Notes: generated by a model from the sequence alone, not told the origin. Counted from the stretch's first letter, positions 25,355 to 33,585 are shown. The stretch is DNA of 64,000 bases from MAG-120531 sp002378585 (GCA_937890575.1 CALADZ010000074.1:3941-67940), one strand, 5' to 3'. Program-made: numbers and translations.

Positions 25355-26512
25355 CTATTTCAAAATATTTCTGGAAATCACCAACTTCTGAATTTCAGAG
25401 GTCCCCTCACCTATAGTACAGAGTTTTGCGTCTCTATAATATTTCTCTACAGGAAAATCCTTGGTATATCCATAACCTCCAAATATCTGAATCGCCTCAG
25501 TAGCCACGCGTACACACATCTCTGAAGCGTATAGCTTGCACATGGCCCCTATTTGCGTCATGGGTTGTTTGGCATTTTTTAGCGCAGCTGCCTTGTGAGT
25601 CATCAAACTAGCCGCCTCAATTTCTGTAGCCATATCAGCTAACTTAAATGAAATACCTTGGAAAGAACTGATAGGTTGACCAAATTGGTGGCGTTCACCA
25701 GCATATTTTAAAGCTGCCTCAAAAGCTCCCAAACCAATACCTAAAGAAAGTGCGGCAATGGAGATTCTACCGCCATCCAAAATAGCTAAGCTCTGCTTAA
25801 AGCCTTCTCCAACGGCACCCAGTCGGTGGCTATCAGGAATAACACATTGGTCAAAAACCATTTCCGCCGTCTCAGAAGCCCTCATACCTAACTTATCTTC
25901 CTTCTTACCAGCGCTAAAGCCCGGCGTGCCCCTTTCTACCACAAATGCAGTAGCGTTATTTTTAGCGCCTTTTTCTCCAGTTCTGGCAATGACAACGGCT
26001 ACTTGTCCCGTTGCTCCATGGGTGATGAAATTTTTTGTCCCGTTAAGCACCCAATGGTCTCCTTGTTTAACAGCCGTGGTACTCATGGAACCAGCGTCAG
26101 ATCCGGTATTGTGTTCCGTGAGTCCCCAAGCACCGATCCATTGACCAGAAGCTAGTTTTGGAATCCACTTTTGCTTTTGTACTTCATCACCAAAAGATAA
26201 TATATGGTTGGTACACAATGAATTGTGCGCCGCAATAGACAATCCGATTGAAGGATCAACCTTGGATATTTCTTCAACAATGGCGATGTATTCATGGTAC
26301 CCCAATCCAGATCCTCCATATTGCTCTGGAACTAGAATCCCCATAAAACCAAGTTCACCTGCCTTTTGAAGTACATCTAATGGCAAATGTTGTTTTTCAT
26401 CCCAAATCCGAACATGAGGAGCGATAAATTGCTGGGCAAAATCTTTGGCTGCTTCAGCGACCATTGTTTGTGTATCTGTGTAGTGAAATCCAATGGGTTG
26501 TGGTAGACTCAT
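25355..26512 (-). CDS. Acyl-CoA dehydrogenase
   Basis: 385 residues from the ATG at 26512. It oxidises acyl-CoA to enoyl-CoA with FAD, passing electrons to ETF. N-terminal helical domain (EAAKDFAQQFIAPHVRIWDE), middle beta domain with the signature GAWGLTEHNTGSDAGSMSTT, and C-terminal helical domain ending IFGGYGYTKDFPVEKYYRDA followed by CTIGEGTSEIQ, where the E of IGEGTSE fits the short/branched- or short-chain type. The substrate chain length is not certain. It is followed (upstream on the same strand) by the HHH protein gene with a 59-base gap. Confidence 0.95.
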   Translation of the reverse strand: MSLPQPIGFHYTDTQTMVAEAAKDFAQQFIAPHVRIWDEKQHLPLDVLQKAGELGFMGILVPEQYGGSGLGYHEYIAIVEEISKVDPSIGLSIAAHNSLCTNHILSFGDEVQKQKWIPKLASGQWIGAWGLTEHNTGSDAGSMSTTAVKQGDHWVLNGTKNFITHGATGQVAVVIARTGEKGAKNNATAFVVERGTPGFSAGKKEDKLGMRASETAEMVFDQCVIPDSHRLGAVGEGFKQSLAILDGGRISIAALSLGIGLGAFEAALKYAGERHQFGQPISSFQGISFKLADMATEIEAASLMTHKAAALKNAKQPMTQIGAMCKLYASEMCVRVATEAIQIFGGYGYTKDFPVEKYYRDAKLCTIGEGTSEIQKLVISRNILK

Positions 26513-26571
26513 ATATGTGATCTGTATTTTGTTTATCCTTAAGCAAAAAAGATGAAACAAAAATACATCCT

Positions 26572-27009
26572 TTATTGGTTAGTCAAGTAAAAATAATCAA
26601 AAAGTCTGAGTACAACGACACTGTCCAACCCATACACTTTGTATAACTGGCTTTCCTTCTTGTACCCTCCGAGCGCCTCTCTATAATTAATGATACGTTG
26701 AGACAATACCGGACCAATACCGTGTACCGGCAGTAAATCTTCTGCCTTGGCCAAATTCAAGTCCTTTTTAACAACGACTTTATTGGCTTTTATGGGTACA
26801 TGGACCTCTTTTTGCAGACGAAATTCTCGAGCATCACGTTCAACGGATAAGTTGGTGGGCACCTCAACTGTCCATGGAGGTATCGCGGGTGCTATGGGGT
26901 ACTCAGGCATGAAATCAAGTAAACTAAAGAACTCAACCGTTAAACCGAAAAATAACAAAAGAAAAACCCCTTTTTGCTGATGTAAAGACCAAGCCAAAAG
27001 GGGTTTCAT
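26572..27009 (-). CDS. Helix-hairpin-helix protein, ComEA-like
   Basis: 145 residues. An N-terminal hydrophobic stretch (GVFLLLFFGLTVEFFSLL, ~14-31) anchors it in the membrane or acts as a signal. A proline-rich linker follows, and the C-terminal ~65 residues form two helix-hairpin-helix units: LNLAKAEDLLPVHGIGPVLS and LYKVYGLDSVVVLRLFDYF. ComEA-type proteins bind DNA at the envelope during uptake; whether this short form does so is unknown. It lies 18 bases downstream of the symporter gene. Confidence 0.8.
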   Translation of the reverse strand: MKPLLAWSLHQQKGVFLLLFFGLTVEFFSLLDFMPEYPIAPAIPPWTVEVPTNLSVERDAREFRLQKEVHVPIKANKVVVKKDLNLAKAEDLLPVHGIGPVLSQRIINYREALGGYKKESQLYKVYGLDSVVVLRLFDYFYLTNQ

Positions 27010-27027
27010 GGGTATGTTTTTTTAAAA

Positions 27028-28608
27028 TTAACTCAATTGCGCCTCTTTGATAGCACTGACATATCTTTTTAATTCTTTTTGAACTTTGGGGAAAAGCAAA
27101 AGAAGGCCAATCATATTCGGAAACACTAAAGCTAGTATCATCGCATCTGAAAACTTGATCACTGCGTCGAGTGTGGCGCCTGCACCAATGACAATAAATG
27201 TTAGGAACAACACTTTGTATACCACATCGGCTACTCTACCGCGTCCAAATAAATATTTCCAAGCTTGAAGTCCATAGTAAGACCAGGATATCATGGTTGA
27301 GAAGGCAAACAAAACTATCGCAAAGGTAAGCACATACCTAAATCCAGGAATAACAGAGTCGTAGGCCATAGATGTCAGATCCACACCACCTATATAGTTT
27401 CCGGTAGCATTTAACTGAACTGTGCTGCCTACGGCATTACCGTAATCAAAGGCATTGACATCCATATTGAAGAAAATAATCACCAAAGCAGTCATCGTAC
27501 AAATGACTACTGTATCAATGAAGGGTTCTAAAAGGGCTACTACTCCCTCACTAGCTGCGTACTTGGTTTTCACAGCAGAATGTGCAATCGCTGCTGAACC
27601 TGCACCCGCTTCATTTGAAAATGCGGCACGTTGAAATCCGACAATAATCACTCCTACAATCCCGCCTAAACCAGCTTGTGGGGTAAAGGCCCCCTCAAAA
27701 ATCATGGTAAAAGCTGGGCCCACATATTGGATGTTGGCAAAAATGATGACCAGTGAAGCCAAAATATATAGCCCCGCCATAAACGGAACAATTTTCTCCG
27801 TAACCTTAGCGATTTGCTTGATACCGCCGATGATCACAATACCCACCAATACGGCCAATATCAACCCAATGATCACCCCTATGGAACCACCTTCGAGGTT
27901 AAACATAGAAATTATTTGAACAGTAGCTTGATTTGACTGGAAGGCATTGCCACCACCAAAAGAGGCACCTACACAAAGCACAGCAAACAACACACCTAGA
28001 AACTTACCGATCTGTTTCCAGCCTAGTTCATTCAGACCGCGGGATAAATAGTACATAGGTCCTCCATACACCACTCCGTTTTGATCTACATCTCTGTATT
28101 TCACACCTAATGTGCACTCAACAAATTTTGAAGACATCCCGATTAAGCCGCAGACAATCATCCAAAAAGTAGCTCCTGGACCACCCATGGCAATAGCTAC
28201 TGCAACGCCAGCGATATTCCCTAAGCCCACCGTACCTGAAACTGCGGTGGCCAAGGCCTGAAAATGACTTACTTCTCCGTCTTTGTCCTCAGGTGTAGAG
28301 TTTTTGGGATCGTGATCCACTGCATCGTATTTGCCTCTCACTGTGCGCAAGGCGAGTCCAAACTGAGAAACACTGGGAAACTTAAAGTAAATAGTAAAGA
28401 ATGTGGCGCCCCCGATTAAGAGCAACAGAACAAAAGGAACATTCATTGGGCCGACAGGAACAGTGGTTAGTACTAATGATTCCCACCAAGTAGCTATAGG
28501 CATAAATGCATCATTCACGCGTTCATCTAGGCCTTTTTCAACTTCTTGCGCCCAAGTGGTTAGTGGAAGTGCAAAAAGCAAAAAAGCCAGCAATCTAAAT
28601 TTGTTCAT
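27028..28608 (-). CDS. Alanine or glycine:cation symporter (AGCS family)
   Basis: 526 residues from the ATG at 28608. About eleven membrane segments; the family signature is visible as FQALATAVSGTVGLGNIAGV and later GFQRAAFSNEAGAGSAAIAH. It imports alanine or glycine with Na+. Before the first membrane segment the protein carries a signal-peptide-like start (MNKFRLLAFLLFALPLTTWA then Q) and ~25 polar residues, an extension often not present in the family. It is separated from the K+ channel gene by 95 bases. Confidence 0.93.
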   Translation of the reverse strand: MNKFRLLAFLLFALPLTTWAQEVEKGLDERVNDAFMPIATWWESLVLTTVPVGPMNVPFVLLLLIGGATFFTIYFKFPSVSQFGLALRTVRGKYDAVDHDPKNSTPEDKDGEVSHFQALATAVSGTVGLGNIAGVAVAIAMGGPGATFWMIVCGLIGMSSKFVECTLGVKYRDVDQNGVVYGGPMYYLSRGLNELGWKQIGKFLGVLFAVLCVGASFGGGNAFQSNQATVQIISMFNLEGGSIGVIIGLILAVLVGIVIIGGIKQIAKVTEKIVPFMAGLYILASLVIIFANIQYVGPAFTMIFEGAFTPQAGLGGIVGVIIVGFQRAAFSNEAGAGSAAIAHSAVKTKYAASEGVVALLEPFIDTVVICTMTALVIIFFNMDVNAFDYGNAVGSTVQLNATGNYIGGVDLTSMAYDSVIPGFRYVLTFAIVLFAFSTMISWSYYGLQAWKYLFGRGRVADVVYKVLFLTFIVIGAGATLDAVIKFSDAMILALVFPNMIGLLLLFPKVQKELKRYVSAIKEAQLS

Positions 28609-28703
28609 GGAGTTTTGGATTAGTTTCGTTTTGAACGAGCAATATCCAAAAAAAAATCCGAGCAATCAAATTATCGCGCAGAAAGGCAGAAATTGTCAGC
28701 CGA

Positions 28704-29708
28704 CTAAAAACTGAACACTTGATGCAAGGCATCTATCTGTTCCGAACGCCCCAAAACAATGATCTTTCCTTTGGGATCCAACAACTGGTCCGCTTCTGGA
28801 TTGATGATGTATTGGCCCGATTCAGAGATGTAACCAATAACAGTACAACCGGTTTTATGACGCAGATTTAAGTCCCTTAGGGTGGATGCACCCCGTTCAT
28901 CGATCATCGTGTCCAGGGAAATTTCCACCAAGTTAGTTTTCTCTTTACCACCCATTCCCAAACGATCCATAAAAGTAATCAGATCCGGATCAGCCACCAG
29001 CGAAGCCATGTGATCCCCCCCTATGCGCTCAGGAAGTACTACTTGATCCGCTCCAGCCAAGGTTAGTTTTTTACAAGCTGAGGGATCCGACGCTCGGCTG
29101 ATAATAACCAATTTAGGGTTCAATTGACGTGCAGAAAGCACCAAATACAAGTTGGATGCATCATCGGGCAATGCAGCGATTAAGTATCCTGCACGCTCTA
29201 TTCCAGCCGTGAGTAATACGTCGTCATCATTGGCATCCCCCTGAATAAAAACAATGTCTTTCCCTATGCGTTGTGCTACTGACTCATTCTTGTCAATTAC
29301 CACAAACGGCATATGAAATGACTGAAGTTTGGCCGCTACTTGCGCCCCATTTCTTCCATATCCGCAAATAATTACCTGTTTCTCCATCCGCCTAATTATT
29401 TTGGTTAGTTTCTTTTTTCTGAGTTGCAAAAGCGTATTGTTGGCCAACAGTTCTTCCGTGATAGCGCGGAGCGAAAAACCGATGATGAACAAACTAGCCA
29501 GCAGCAGGAACATAGTGAAAATTCTCCCCGCGGGGCCCAGAGGGGTGATTTCTCCATACCCCACAGTGGTCACCGTAATCACGGACATGTATAAAGCATC
29601 CAGCCACTTGAAATCTGAAATGTATCTGTAGCCCAACATACCCATGAATATCAATGTATTGAGCAAGACTACTGAAAGCCAAATTTTAGATTTGAAAAAA
29701 TCTTTCAT
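28704..29708 (-). CDS. Potassium channel with RCK/TrkA-N domain
   Basis: 334 residues. Two membrane helices (about 10-28 and 62-80) flank a pore loop with the K+ selectivity filter TVGYG at 48-52. The cytoplasmic part begins with a Rossmann motif VIICGYGRNGAQVAAKL near residue 113 (RCK domain, NAD or nucleotide binding) and ends with an RCK-C domain (KTGCTVIGYISESGQYIINP). It should form a ligand-gated tetrameric K+ channel. It is 3 bases downstream of the PspC gene, so these are one operon. Confidence 0.92.
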   Translation of the reverse strand: MKDFFKSKIWLSVVLLNTLIFMGMLGYRYISDFKWLDALYMSVITVTTVGYGEITPLGPAGRIFTMFLLLASLFIIGFSLRAITEELLANNTLLQLRKKKLTKIIRRMEKQVIICGYGRNGAQVAAKLQSFHMPFVVIDKNESVAQRIGKDIVFIQGDANDDDVLLTAGIERAGYLIAALPDDASNLYLVLSARQLNPKLVIISRASDPSACKKLTLAGADQVVLPERIGGDHMASLVADPDLITFMDRLGMGGKEKTNLVEISLDTMIDERGASTLRDLNLRHKTGCTVIGYISESGQYIINPEADQLLDPKGKIIVLGRSEQIDALHQVFSF

Positions 29709-29711
29709 GGG

Positions 29712-29933
29712 CTACAGATCAAATACTGAGGTTCTTTTCGCGTGAAATAGATCTTTGATTTTCATCACCACACCTATAAATAGGTAAAGTGCAAATCCTG
29801 CACCCAAGGTCATAAAACTGAAATAGATAAACATCACACGCATCAGTCGGGTACGAATACCTAACCGTTCTCCTAATCGCTGAGCAATGCGAAAACCAAA
29901 CTTCTGAAAAAAATGAATTAGATTGACCAGCAT
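29712..29933 (-). CDS. PspC domain protein
   Basis: 73 residues from the ATG at 29933. The PspC pattern is GFRIAQRLGERLGIRTRLMR, then a membrane helix (VMFIYFSFMTLGAGFALYLFI). PspC proteins are small inner-membrane proteins tied to envelope stress. The start shares a base with the rhodanese stop (TAATG), implying coupled translation. The stop is 3 bases before the K+ channel start. Confidence 0.85.
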   Translation of the reverse strand: MLVNLIHFFQKFGFRIAQRLGERLGIRTRLMRVMFIYFSFMTLGAGFALYLFIGVVMKIKDLFHAKRTSVFDL

Positions 29934-30241
29934 TACACTAAAGGCCCCTCCCAACTCATCACACCACCGAGCAGGTTATAAGCACGAGCTATACCCTTGG
30001 CATTCATCAGTGCACAAGCTTGCCCACTGCGGTTTCCTGATCTGCAATAGACATAATATGATTTGTCAGGATCGAGTTGTTCAACTGCTTGTATAAATGC
30101 AGGGCCTCCAAAGATATCTATGTGCTGTGCCCCCTCGATCATACCTTCTGCCACCTCATCGGCTGTTCTTACGTCTATAATAACTGCTCGATCATCATTT
30201 TCAAGTTGTTCTCTCCAATTTTGCTGAGATAAATCTGCCAT
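29933..30241 (-). CDS. Rhodanese-like domain protein
   Basis: 102 residues, a single rhodanese domain with AVIIDVRTADEVAEGMIEGA and the active-site loop VYCRSGNRSG, with catalytic C66. It probably transfers sulfur or handles persulfides in the cytoplasm. First gene of a rhodanese-PspC-K+ channel operon and divergent from the marR-yceI operon, with a 123-base shared control region. Confidence 0.93.
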   Translation of the reverse strand: MADLSQQNWREQLENDDRAVIIDVRTADEVAEGMIEGAQHIDIFGGPAFIQAVEQLDPDKSYYVYCRSGNRSGQACALMNAKGIARAYNLLGGVMSWEGPLV

Positions 30242-30313
30242 AACTTTATTTTTTTATGCAAACCTAACGTATTAGTTCACATGGGTTGGTGACCAAAATT
30301 ACAAAGTTATTCA

Positions 30314-30342
30314 TTGTCAAGTCAAAAATAGTATTACATTTG
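30314..30342 (+). promoter_or_regulatory. Promoter of marR-yceI
   Basis: TTG at 30314-30316, an 18-base spacer, TACATTTG at 30335-30342: a full match to the Bacteroidota consensus, 22 bases before the marR ATG. Confidence 0.75.
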
Positions 30343-30353
30343 TACCTACAAAT
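30338..30353. promoter_or_regulatory. Palindromic operator, likely bound by the MarR protein
   Basis: ATTTGTACCTACAAAT is a perfect inverted repeat (7 bp arms, 2-base centre). It covers the end of the -7 element and the predicted start point, so a bound dimer would block the promoter. A second palindrome, TGTATATACA (30356-30365), touches the marR start codon. Size and position fit the winged-helix dimer sites of MarR proteins. Confidence 0.7.
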
Positions 30354-30364
30354 TTTGTATATAC

Positions 30365-30823
30365 ATGAATGTAGAGGTAATCATAAGAGCATCAAAGCCT
30401 ATAGCTCCTAGAGCCCGCATAGGTCTTTTGATTCATATGGTGCACACCCACATTCAGGAAAATCTATTGGAATCTCTAAAGCCCTTTGACATTAGTTTAG
30501 CACAATTTAATGTGCTCCGCATATTAAAAGGGTACAGAGATACTGCGTATATGGAGACACTTAATGAACGCATGATTCATAAAAGTAGTAACACCACAAG
30601 AGTCGTGGACAAATTAATAGCCAAAGGACTTGTGGAACGCCAGGTATGCCCTGAAAACAGAAGAAAAATTGAAGTGAGCATTACCCAGAATGGAATTTCT
30701 TTACTCACACAACTTTCAAAATCTATTGCTGAAGCAGAAGAACTACTCACACAGTCATTTAGTCTGGATGAGCTAGCACAATTAACCCAATTATTAAACA
30801 AATTTAAACCCAAAACAACATGA
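30365..30823 (+). CDS. MarR family transcriptional regulator
   Basis: 152 residues. Winged-helix layout: a first helix pair (ARIGLLIHMVHTHIQENLLE), the recognition region LNERMIHKSSNTTRVVDKLI, the wing with GLVERQVCPENRRKIEVSIT, and C-terminal dimerisation helices. MarR proteins usually repress their own operon and are released by small molecules or by oxidation. The promoter carries a perfect palindrome. Its TGA overlaps the yceI ATG (ATGA), so the two are coupled. The inducer is unknown; one cysteine in the wing (C99 region) could allow redox sensing. Confidence 0.93.
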   Translation: MNVEVIIRASKPIAPRARIGLLIHMVHTHIQENLLESLKPFDISLAQFNVLRILKGYRDTAYMETLNERMIHKSSNTTRVVDKLIAKGLVERQVCPENRRKIEVSITQNGISLLTQLSKSIAEAEELLTQSFSLDELAQLTQLLNKFKPKTT

Positions 30824-31428
30824 AAAAAGGATTATTAATGGCAGGAATTGCTGTGATGTTTGTCGCTTGTGGCGCCAAAAAAGAAAACCAAGAAGAGGCG
30901 GCTGTTGCTGTTGAAGCTACAACCAACAACACGGTTGCTGTGAAGGCTGCTGAAAGCCAAGTATTTTGGAAAGGCTACAAAGTTACTGGTCAACACGAGG
31001 GTACTATAGCGCTCACTGAAGGTAATTTGACTTTTGCAGATCAAGTACTCACAGGAGGTTCTTTCACTGTAGACATGACTAGTCTTGTAGCTACCGACTT
31101 AGATGGTGAAATGAAAGGAAAGTTGGAAGGACATTTGAAATCAGATGATTTCTTTGGAACTGAAGCTCATCCTACTGCTCAATTGGTCATCACTCAAGTA
31201 GGTGTAGACGCTGCTGGGGGATACCAAGTAACCGGAGATTTAACCATCAAAGGAATTACTCAGCCTGTAAGCTTCCCCATGACCGTTGCTGATAACACAG
31301 CCAAAGCATCATTGAAAATTGACCGTACATTATACGATATTCGTTACGGATCTAACAATTTCTTTGAAAACTTGGGTGACAAAGCCATCAACAATGAATT
31401 CGATCTAGAAGTAACCCTTCAATTTTAA
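30820..31428 (+). CDS. YceI family lipoprotein
   Basis: 202 residues. A lipoprotein signal ends at C17 (MFVA-C). A ~180-residue lipocalin-like YceI barrel follows: VKAAESQVFWKGYKVTGQHE, EGHLKSDDFFGTEAHPTAQL, TGDLTIKGITQPVSFPMTV. The family binds isoprenoid-type lipids such as polyprenyl chains in the periplasm. Coupling to a MarR regulator suggests an envelope or oxidative-stress role. No clear terminator follows; read-through could reach the trp leader. Confidence 0.93.
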   Translation: MKKGLLMAGIAVMFVACGAKKENQEEAAVAVEATTNNTVAVKAAESQVFWKGYKVTGQHEGTIALTEGNLTFADQVLTGGSFTVDMTSLVATDLDGEMKGKLEGHLKSDDFFGTEAHPTAQLVITQVGVDAAGGYQVTGDLTIKGITQPVSFPMTVADNTAKASLKIDRTLYDIRYGSNNFFENLGDKAINNEFDLEVTLQF

Positions 31429-31436
31429 TGGAACAC

Positions 31437-31466
31437 TTGTTTTTTTGTACAGGTTACTTATCTTTG
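31437..31466 (+). promoter_or_regulatory. Promoter of the trp operon
   Basis: TTG at 31437-31439, a 19-base spacer, TATCTTTG at 31459-31466. It matches the Bacteroidota consensus. The predicted start is at about 31470-31473, which is almost at the ATG of the leader peptide (31472). Confidence 0.75.
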
Positions 31467-31471
31467 AGGCC

Positions 31472-31528
31472 ATGAACAACAAAAACAAATTTTCTTGGTG
31501 GTGGAATAACTTACAGCAAAACCTGTGA
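31472..31528 (+). CDS. trpL: trp operon leader peptide
   Basis: 18 codons, MNNKNKFSWWWNNLQQNL, with three consecutive TGG codons at positions 9-11 (31496-31504). A terminator hairpin follows 25 bases after the TGA, and trpE 70 bases after it. This is the layout of ribosome-mediated attenuation: when Trp-tRNA is scarce the ribosome stalls on the Trp codons and the terminator does not form. There is no Shine-Dalgarno, and the promoter -7 element ends 5 bases before the ATG, so the mRNA may be leaderless. Confidence 0.88.
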   Translation: MNNKNKFSWWWNNLQQNL

Positions 31529-31553
31529 GCAAACCCTACTGTATAACCATACT

Positions 31554-31582
31554 AAGGCTTGTCTTCACGACAAGCCTTTTTT
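31554..31582 (+). terminator. trp attenuator terminator
   Basis: Perfect 10-bp stem AAGGCTTGTC / GACAAGCCTT with loop TTCAC, then a run of six T. It lies between trpL and trpE. A rival pairing that could open it is CAAACCCT (31530-31537) with AGGCTTG (31555-31561), weak but in the right place; this part is a suggestion. Confidence 0.92.
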
Positions 31583-31598
31583 CTTTAATAACCTTGCT

Positions 31599-33002
31599 AT
31601 GAGAATTCATCGTCTTAAAACTGACTACCAGAAATTACTGGCCGACACGCTTACTCCGGTGAGCGTTTACCTGAAGATCAGAGATCGATTTGCCCAAAGC
31701 ATTTTGTTGGAAAGCAGTGATTATCACGCCAATGACAATAGTTTTTCCTACATCTGTTGTCAGCCAATAGCCTGGATCAAAATTGAAGGCGATCAGGTAG
31801 AGGAGCGGTTTCCGGATGGAAGTTCACAAAACTATGTCTTAGAAAGCAAGAAAAGTGTACCCGACATTATTGCCCGATTCAGTACCTCATTTGCCGTAGA
31901 TGGTCCTGCATTTAAATTTATCAACCATGGTCTGTTTGGCTATATGGCTTATGACAGCGTTCGCTATTTTGAGGACATCACCATTGAAAAAAAAGAGGCC
32001 GAAACCACTATTCCAGAGGTGTATTATGCAGTTTACCAAAACATCATAGCCATTAATCATTTCAACAATGAAGCTTATTTGTTTTGCCACCACACGGAAG
32101 ATCAGATAAGTAATTTAGCTGAACTAGCTGGCTGGATTCAGGTACCCTCATTTCCCAGTTATCCGTTTAAACTAGTGGGCGATCAAAAAACCAACGTGGC
32201 TGATCAGGATTTTAAGTCTATGGTATCTCTGGCAAAAACACATTGCCAACGAGGAGACGTATTTCAATTGGTGCTTTCCAGAAGGTTTGAGCAACCCTTT
32301 CAGGGCGATGAATTTAATGTGTATCGAGCATTAAGAACGATCAATCCTTCCCCTTATTTGTTCTATTTCGACTACGGAAATTTTAAATTATTGGGCAGTT
32401 CTCCTGAAGCTCAATTAGTCGTAAAAAACGATTTATGCGAAATTCACCCCATAGCGGGTACCTTCCGCAGAACAGGAAATGATGAACAAGACGCGGAGCT
32501 GGCCAAAAAACTCAGCGAGGACGCTAAAGAAAATGCAGAGCATGTGATGTTGGTCGATCTCGCGCGCAATGATTTGAGCAGACACGGCCGAATTGTTCAG
32601 GTAGAAACTTATAAAGAGGTTCAATTTTTCTCTCATGTGATCCATCTAGTCTCCAAAGTAACCGGAAGAAAAAAACCCGAAGTACCCACCATGAATGTAG
32701 TGGCCGATACGTTCCCTGCAGGTACTTTAAGCGGTGCTCCCAAGCACAAAGCCATGGAGCTGATCGAGCGCTATGAACCTACCCCAAGAGGATATTATGG
32801 GGGCGCAATTGGATTCATGGATTTTTCAGGAAATTTCAACCACGCGATCATGATACGCACCTTTTTGAGCAAGAACCAAACCCTCTACTTTCAAGCAGGT
32901 GCTGGTATTGTAGCTGCATCAAGCGCTGAAGCTGAGAACCAAGAAACCTATAACAAACTAGGCGCTTTACAAAAAGCATTAATCATGGCAGAAGGCCTTT
33001 AA
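31599..33002 (+). CDS. trpE: Anthranilate synthase component I
   Basis: 467 residues. It makes anthranilate from chorismate using ammonia supplied by TrpG. The chorismate-binding core is complete: SRRFEQPF with FNVYRALRTINPSPYLFYFD, LLGSSPEAQLV, HPIAGTFRRTG, and the C-terminal GTLSGAPKHKAMELIERYE followed by YGGAIGFMDFSG. The N-terminal feedback-inhibition element (LLESSDYHANDNSFSYIC) is of the LLES type that binds tryptophan. It is the first structural gene after the attenuator, ATG with no Shine-Dalgarno, and 4 bases separate it from trpG. Confidence 0.97.
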   Translation: MRIHRLKTDYQKLLADTLTPVSVYLKIRDRFAQSILLESSDYHANDNSFSYICCQPIAWIKIEGDQVEERFPDGSSQNYVLESKKSVPDIIARFSTSFAVDGPAFKFINHGLFGYMAYDSVRYFEDITIEKKEAETTIPEVYYAVYQNIIAINHFNNEAYLFCHHTEDQISNLAELAGWIQVPSFPSYPFKLVGDQKTNVADQDFKSMVSLAKTHCQRGDVFQLVLSRRFEQPFQGDEFNVYRALRTINPSPYLFYFDYGNFKLLGSSPEAQLVVKNDLCEIHPIAGTFRRTGNDEQDAELAKKLSEDAKENAEHVMLVDLARNDLSRHGRIVQVETYKEVQFFSHVIHLVSKVTGRKKPEVPTMNVVADTFPAGTLSGAPKHKAMELIERYEPTPRGYYGGAIGFMDFSGNFNHAIMIRTFLSKNQTLYFQAGAGIVAASSAEAENQETYNKLGALQKALIMAEGL

Positions 33003-33006
33003 GGAG

Positions 33007-33585
33007 ATGAAAGAAATACTTGTTATCGATAACTACGACAGTTTTACCTACAACTTGGTCCACCACCTCGAAGCGTTAGGCGCATCTGTACACGTGGTGC
33101 GCAACGACCAAATTACGCTGGAGGAAATAGCCCCCTACAACCACATCGTACTGTCCCCAGGCCCTGGAATTCCAGATGAAGCTGGTCTGCTCAAAGCGAT
33201 TATCCGACAATACGCGCCAACCAAAGCTATACTGGGTGTATGCTTGGGACAACAAGCTATAGCTGAAGTGTTTGGAGGAAGTTTGACCAACCTGAGCCAA
33301 GTGTATCACGGAATAAGCACCCCGATCGATGTAGATACCTCTGAACCTATTTTCCAAGGTTTATCCAATCAAATACAGGTGGGAAGATATCATTCTTGGG
33401 TGGTGAACCAGACTGATTTGCCCGCTCTACTTCGCGTTACTGCTCGGGACTTAAATGGGCAAATTATGGCCATCCGACACGAGGAATACGAAGTTTGTGC
33501 GGTACAGTTTCATCCCGAGTCGATTCTCACACCAGATGGCGCACATATGCTGGCTCAATGGCTGAAACACACCAAATACTTTTAG
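33007..33585 (+). CDS. trpG: Anthranilate synthase component II (glutamine amidotransferase)
   Basis: 192 residues. A class I amidotransferase: nucleophile C79 in LGVCLGQQAIAEVFGG, with His and Glu in VQFHPESIL near residue 172, and the SPGPGIP oxyanion region at 50-56. It supplies ammonia from glutamine to TrpE. It could also serve PabB, as in many bacteria with one shared subunit; this cannot be decided here. It follows trpE by 4 bases. Confidence 0.97.
   Translation: MKEILVIDNYDSFTYNLVHHLEALGASVHVVRNDQITLEEIAPYNHIVLSPGPGIPDEAGLLKAIIRQYAPTKAILGVCLGQQAIAEVFGGSLTNLSQVYHGISTPIDVDTSEPIFQGLSNQIQVGRYHSWVVNQTDLPALLRVTARDLNGQIMAIRHEEYEVCAVQFHPESILTPDGAHMLAQWLKHTKYF

Noticed and set aside
31449..31526. 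Pairing of ACAGGTT (31449-31455) with AACCTGT (31520-31526) as part of the trp attenuator
   Set aside because: The left arm lies upstream of the predicted transcript start, so it would not be in the RNA unless transcription comes from yceI.
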